DNA from: JBJXHC01 sp046160825
GTDB taxonomy: Bacteria > Bacteroidota > Ignavibacteria > UBA10030 > UBA6906
DNA: 63,910 bases
Direction of reading: 5' to 3'
Assembly: GCA_046160825.1 (NCBI GenBank)
Contig: JBJXHC010000056.1
Span: forward strand, 1 to 63,910
Position numbers and translations under genes: made by a program. Every line of letters starts with the position of its first letter. The stretch's first letter is position 1. Below are positions 63,183-63,910 of the stretch, piece by piece. Below the pieces are notes generated by a model. That model made no database searches and was not told where the DNA came from. It saw only the letters and a list, made by a program, of their open reading frames with translations.

Positions 63183-63910
63183 ATGAAAGTAGGGGTCATT
63201 GGTTTAGGCTATTGGGGACCGAATCTCGTCCGTAACTTTCTGGCAACAAAGGGCGTCACCGGAGTCGTGTGTTGCGACATGGTCGAACGTCGTCTTGAAA
63301 ATATTCAACGATTGTTTCCATCCGTGGAAGTCATGACGTCGTATGACGAGCTCCTGCTCCGAAGCGACGTACAGGCTGTTGCGATCGTGACACCCGTGTC
63401 GACACATTATGCTCTCGCCCTCAAGGCCCTCAAAGCTGGCAAGCACGTCCTGATCGAGAAACCAATGACTGCGCGCAGCGTCGAAGCACAGGAATTGATC
63501 GATGTCGCGTACGAACGGGGTCTGACCTTGATGGTGGATCATACGTTCGTGTATACCGGTGCGGTCCGAAAAATGAAAGAGCTTATTACCAAGGGTGATA
63601 TTGGCGACGTACTCTACTTCGATTCCGTACGTGTGAACCTCGGATTGTTTCAACGTGATGCCAGCGTGATTTGGGATCTTGCCCCACACGATATTTCCAT
63701 CATGGATTATCTCATAGATGCGAAGCCCGTCTCTGTGTCTGCTGTGGGAGTCCGGCATTTTAACGGCTTTGAAGACATCGCGTATCTTGCGGTTCACTTT
63801 CAGGGAAAGCTCATCGCACACTTCCATGTGAACTGGATTTCGCCGGTGAAGGTACGCAAGATCCTGCTCGGTGGTACCAAGCTCATGGTGGTGTATGATG
63901 ATATGGAGCC
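63183..63910 (+). CDS. Gfo/Idh/MocA oxidoreductase, 3' end cut by window edge
   Basis: ATG 63183 follows GAGG and opens a frame that runs off the window after 242 residues. The Rossmann start is MKVGVIGLGYWGPNLVRNF, and the EKP motif is HVLIEKPMTA. The catalytic-half segment WDLAPHDISIMDYL has the conserved His. This GYWGPNLVRN subgroup is common beside DegT aminotransferases, where it oxidises UDP-GlcNAcA-like sugars at C3 (WlbA type), and that context fits here. The missing C-terminus should hold the rest of the substrate domain. Confidence 0.88.
   Translation, partial: MKVGVIGLGYWGPNLVRNFLATKGVTGVVCCDMVERRLENIQRLFPSVEVMTSYDELLLRSDVQAVAIVTPVSTHYALALKALKAGKHVLIEKPMTARSVEAQELIDVAYERGLTLMVDHTFVYTGAVRKMKELITKGDIGDVLYFDSVRVNLGLFQRDASVIWDLAPHDISIMDYLIDAKPVSVSAVGVRHFNGFEDIAYLAVHFQGKLIAHFHVNWISPVKVRKILLGGTKLMVVYDDME

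Overview
The window reads as about 64 kb of chromosome from a Gram-negative member of the Fibrobacterota-Chlorobiota-Bacteroidota (FCB) superphylum, most likely an Ignavibacteria/Kapabacteria-type lineage (inference). Supporting signs are a GWxTD-family protein, a leucyl-tRNA synthetase with a Bacteroidota-style insertion, lipid A/LPS genes, many lipoproteins, and SpoIIE-type phosphatases without sporulation genes. Unlike typical Bacteroidia, many starts carry Shine-Dalgarno sequences. At least ten intergenic sites match a sigma70 promoter (TTGnnn, 17-18 bp, TAnnnT), including all three tRNA genes. No CRISPR array, prophage, rRNA or intact insertion sequence was seen. Both ends cut a gene.

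Layout. 1-1861 (minus): a cut secreted protein and a CBM48-esterase, facing a frameshifted DUF4288 gene (2025-2412). 2445-7266: a small membrane protein, a metallopeptidase lipoprotein preceded by twin palindromes, a hemerythrin and single-domain response regulator pair, a YjbQ protein and a GWxTD protein. 7329-16094: a long plus-strand run with a lipid A-type acyltransferase, a family 9 glycosyltransferase, TsaC/Sua5, a PIG-L deacetylase and an iron/polyamine-type ABC importer with a fused double permease. 16164-16419: tRNA-Arg(CCG) followed by a partial duplication of its own 3' half. 16540-23353: a TPR membrane protein, a MATE exporter and a partner-switching module (SpoIIE-GAF phosphatase, STAS antagonist, RsbW-type kinase, second SpoIIE-GAF phosphatase). 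23542-24419: a truncated tyrosine recombinase ending at a palindrome.

24432-32872 is a gapless set: leuS, an MsbA-type exporter, two GT2 glycosyltransferases around an O-antigen ligase, DUF1844 and nadK, linking envelope glycan assembly with housekeeping. 32882-35507 (minus) holds a 5'-nucleotidase lipoprotein, a DUF4013 membrane protein and a cytochrome c-like lipoprotein with overlapping ends. tRNA-Ala(GGC), a nickel/cobalt permease and a TPR protein follow. 38091-43473 (minus) is a heavy-metal efflux locus: His-rich exported protein, CusB-type adaptor, small acidic ORF and CusA-type RND pump; no outer-membrane channel gene is present. 43766-49959: a thioredoxin-domain SSP411 protein, a small hypothetical, arfB, pepD, a HisD homologue lacking most zinc and catalytic residues, and tRNA-Asn(GTT).

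50094-63910 is an exopolysaccharide/capsule cluster on the plus strand. A structured leader precedes a Wzc-type tyrosine kinase/chain-length protein and an SLBB export protein. Then come a polymerase/ligase membrane protein, three GT4 glycosyltransferases, two Gfo/Idh/MocA oxidoreductases, an epimerase, a DegT aminotransferase and a WbaP/WcaJ-type initiating sugar-phosphate transferase. Together they can make nucleotide sugars, start and extend a lipid-linked repeat, polymerise it and export it.

The items most worth a second look are the HisD-like pseudoenzyme, the duplicated tRNA-Arg 3' half with an inserted palindrome, the truncated recombinase abutting a palindrome, the twin palindromes with complementary loops at 2762-2829, and the promoter-led non-coding interval at 60270-60565. 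No single wholly new system is proven here.
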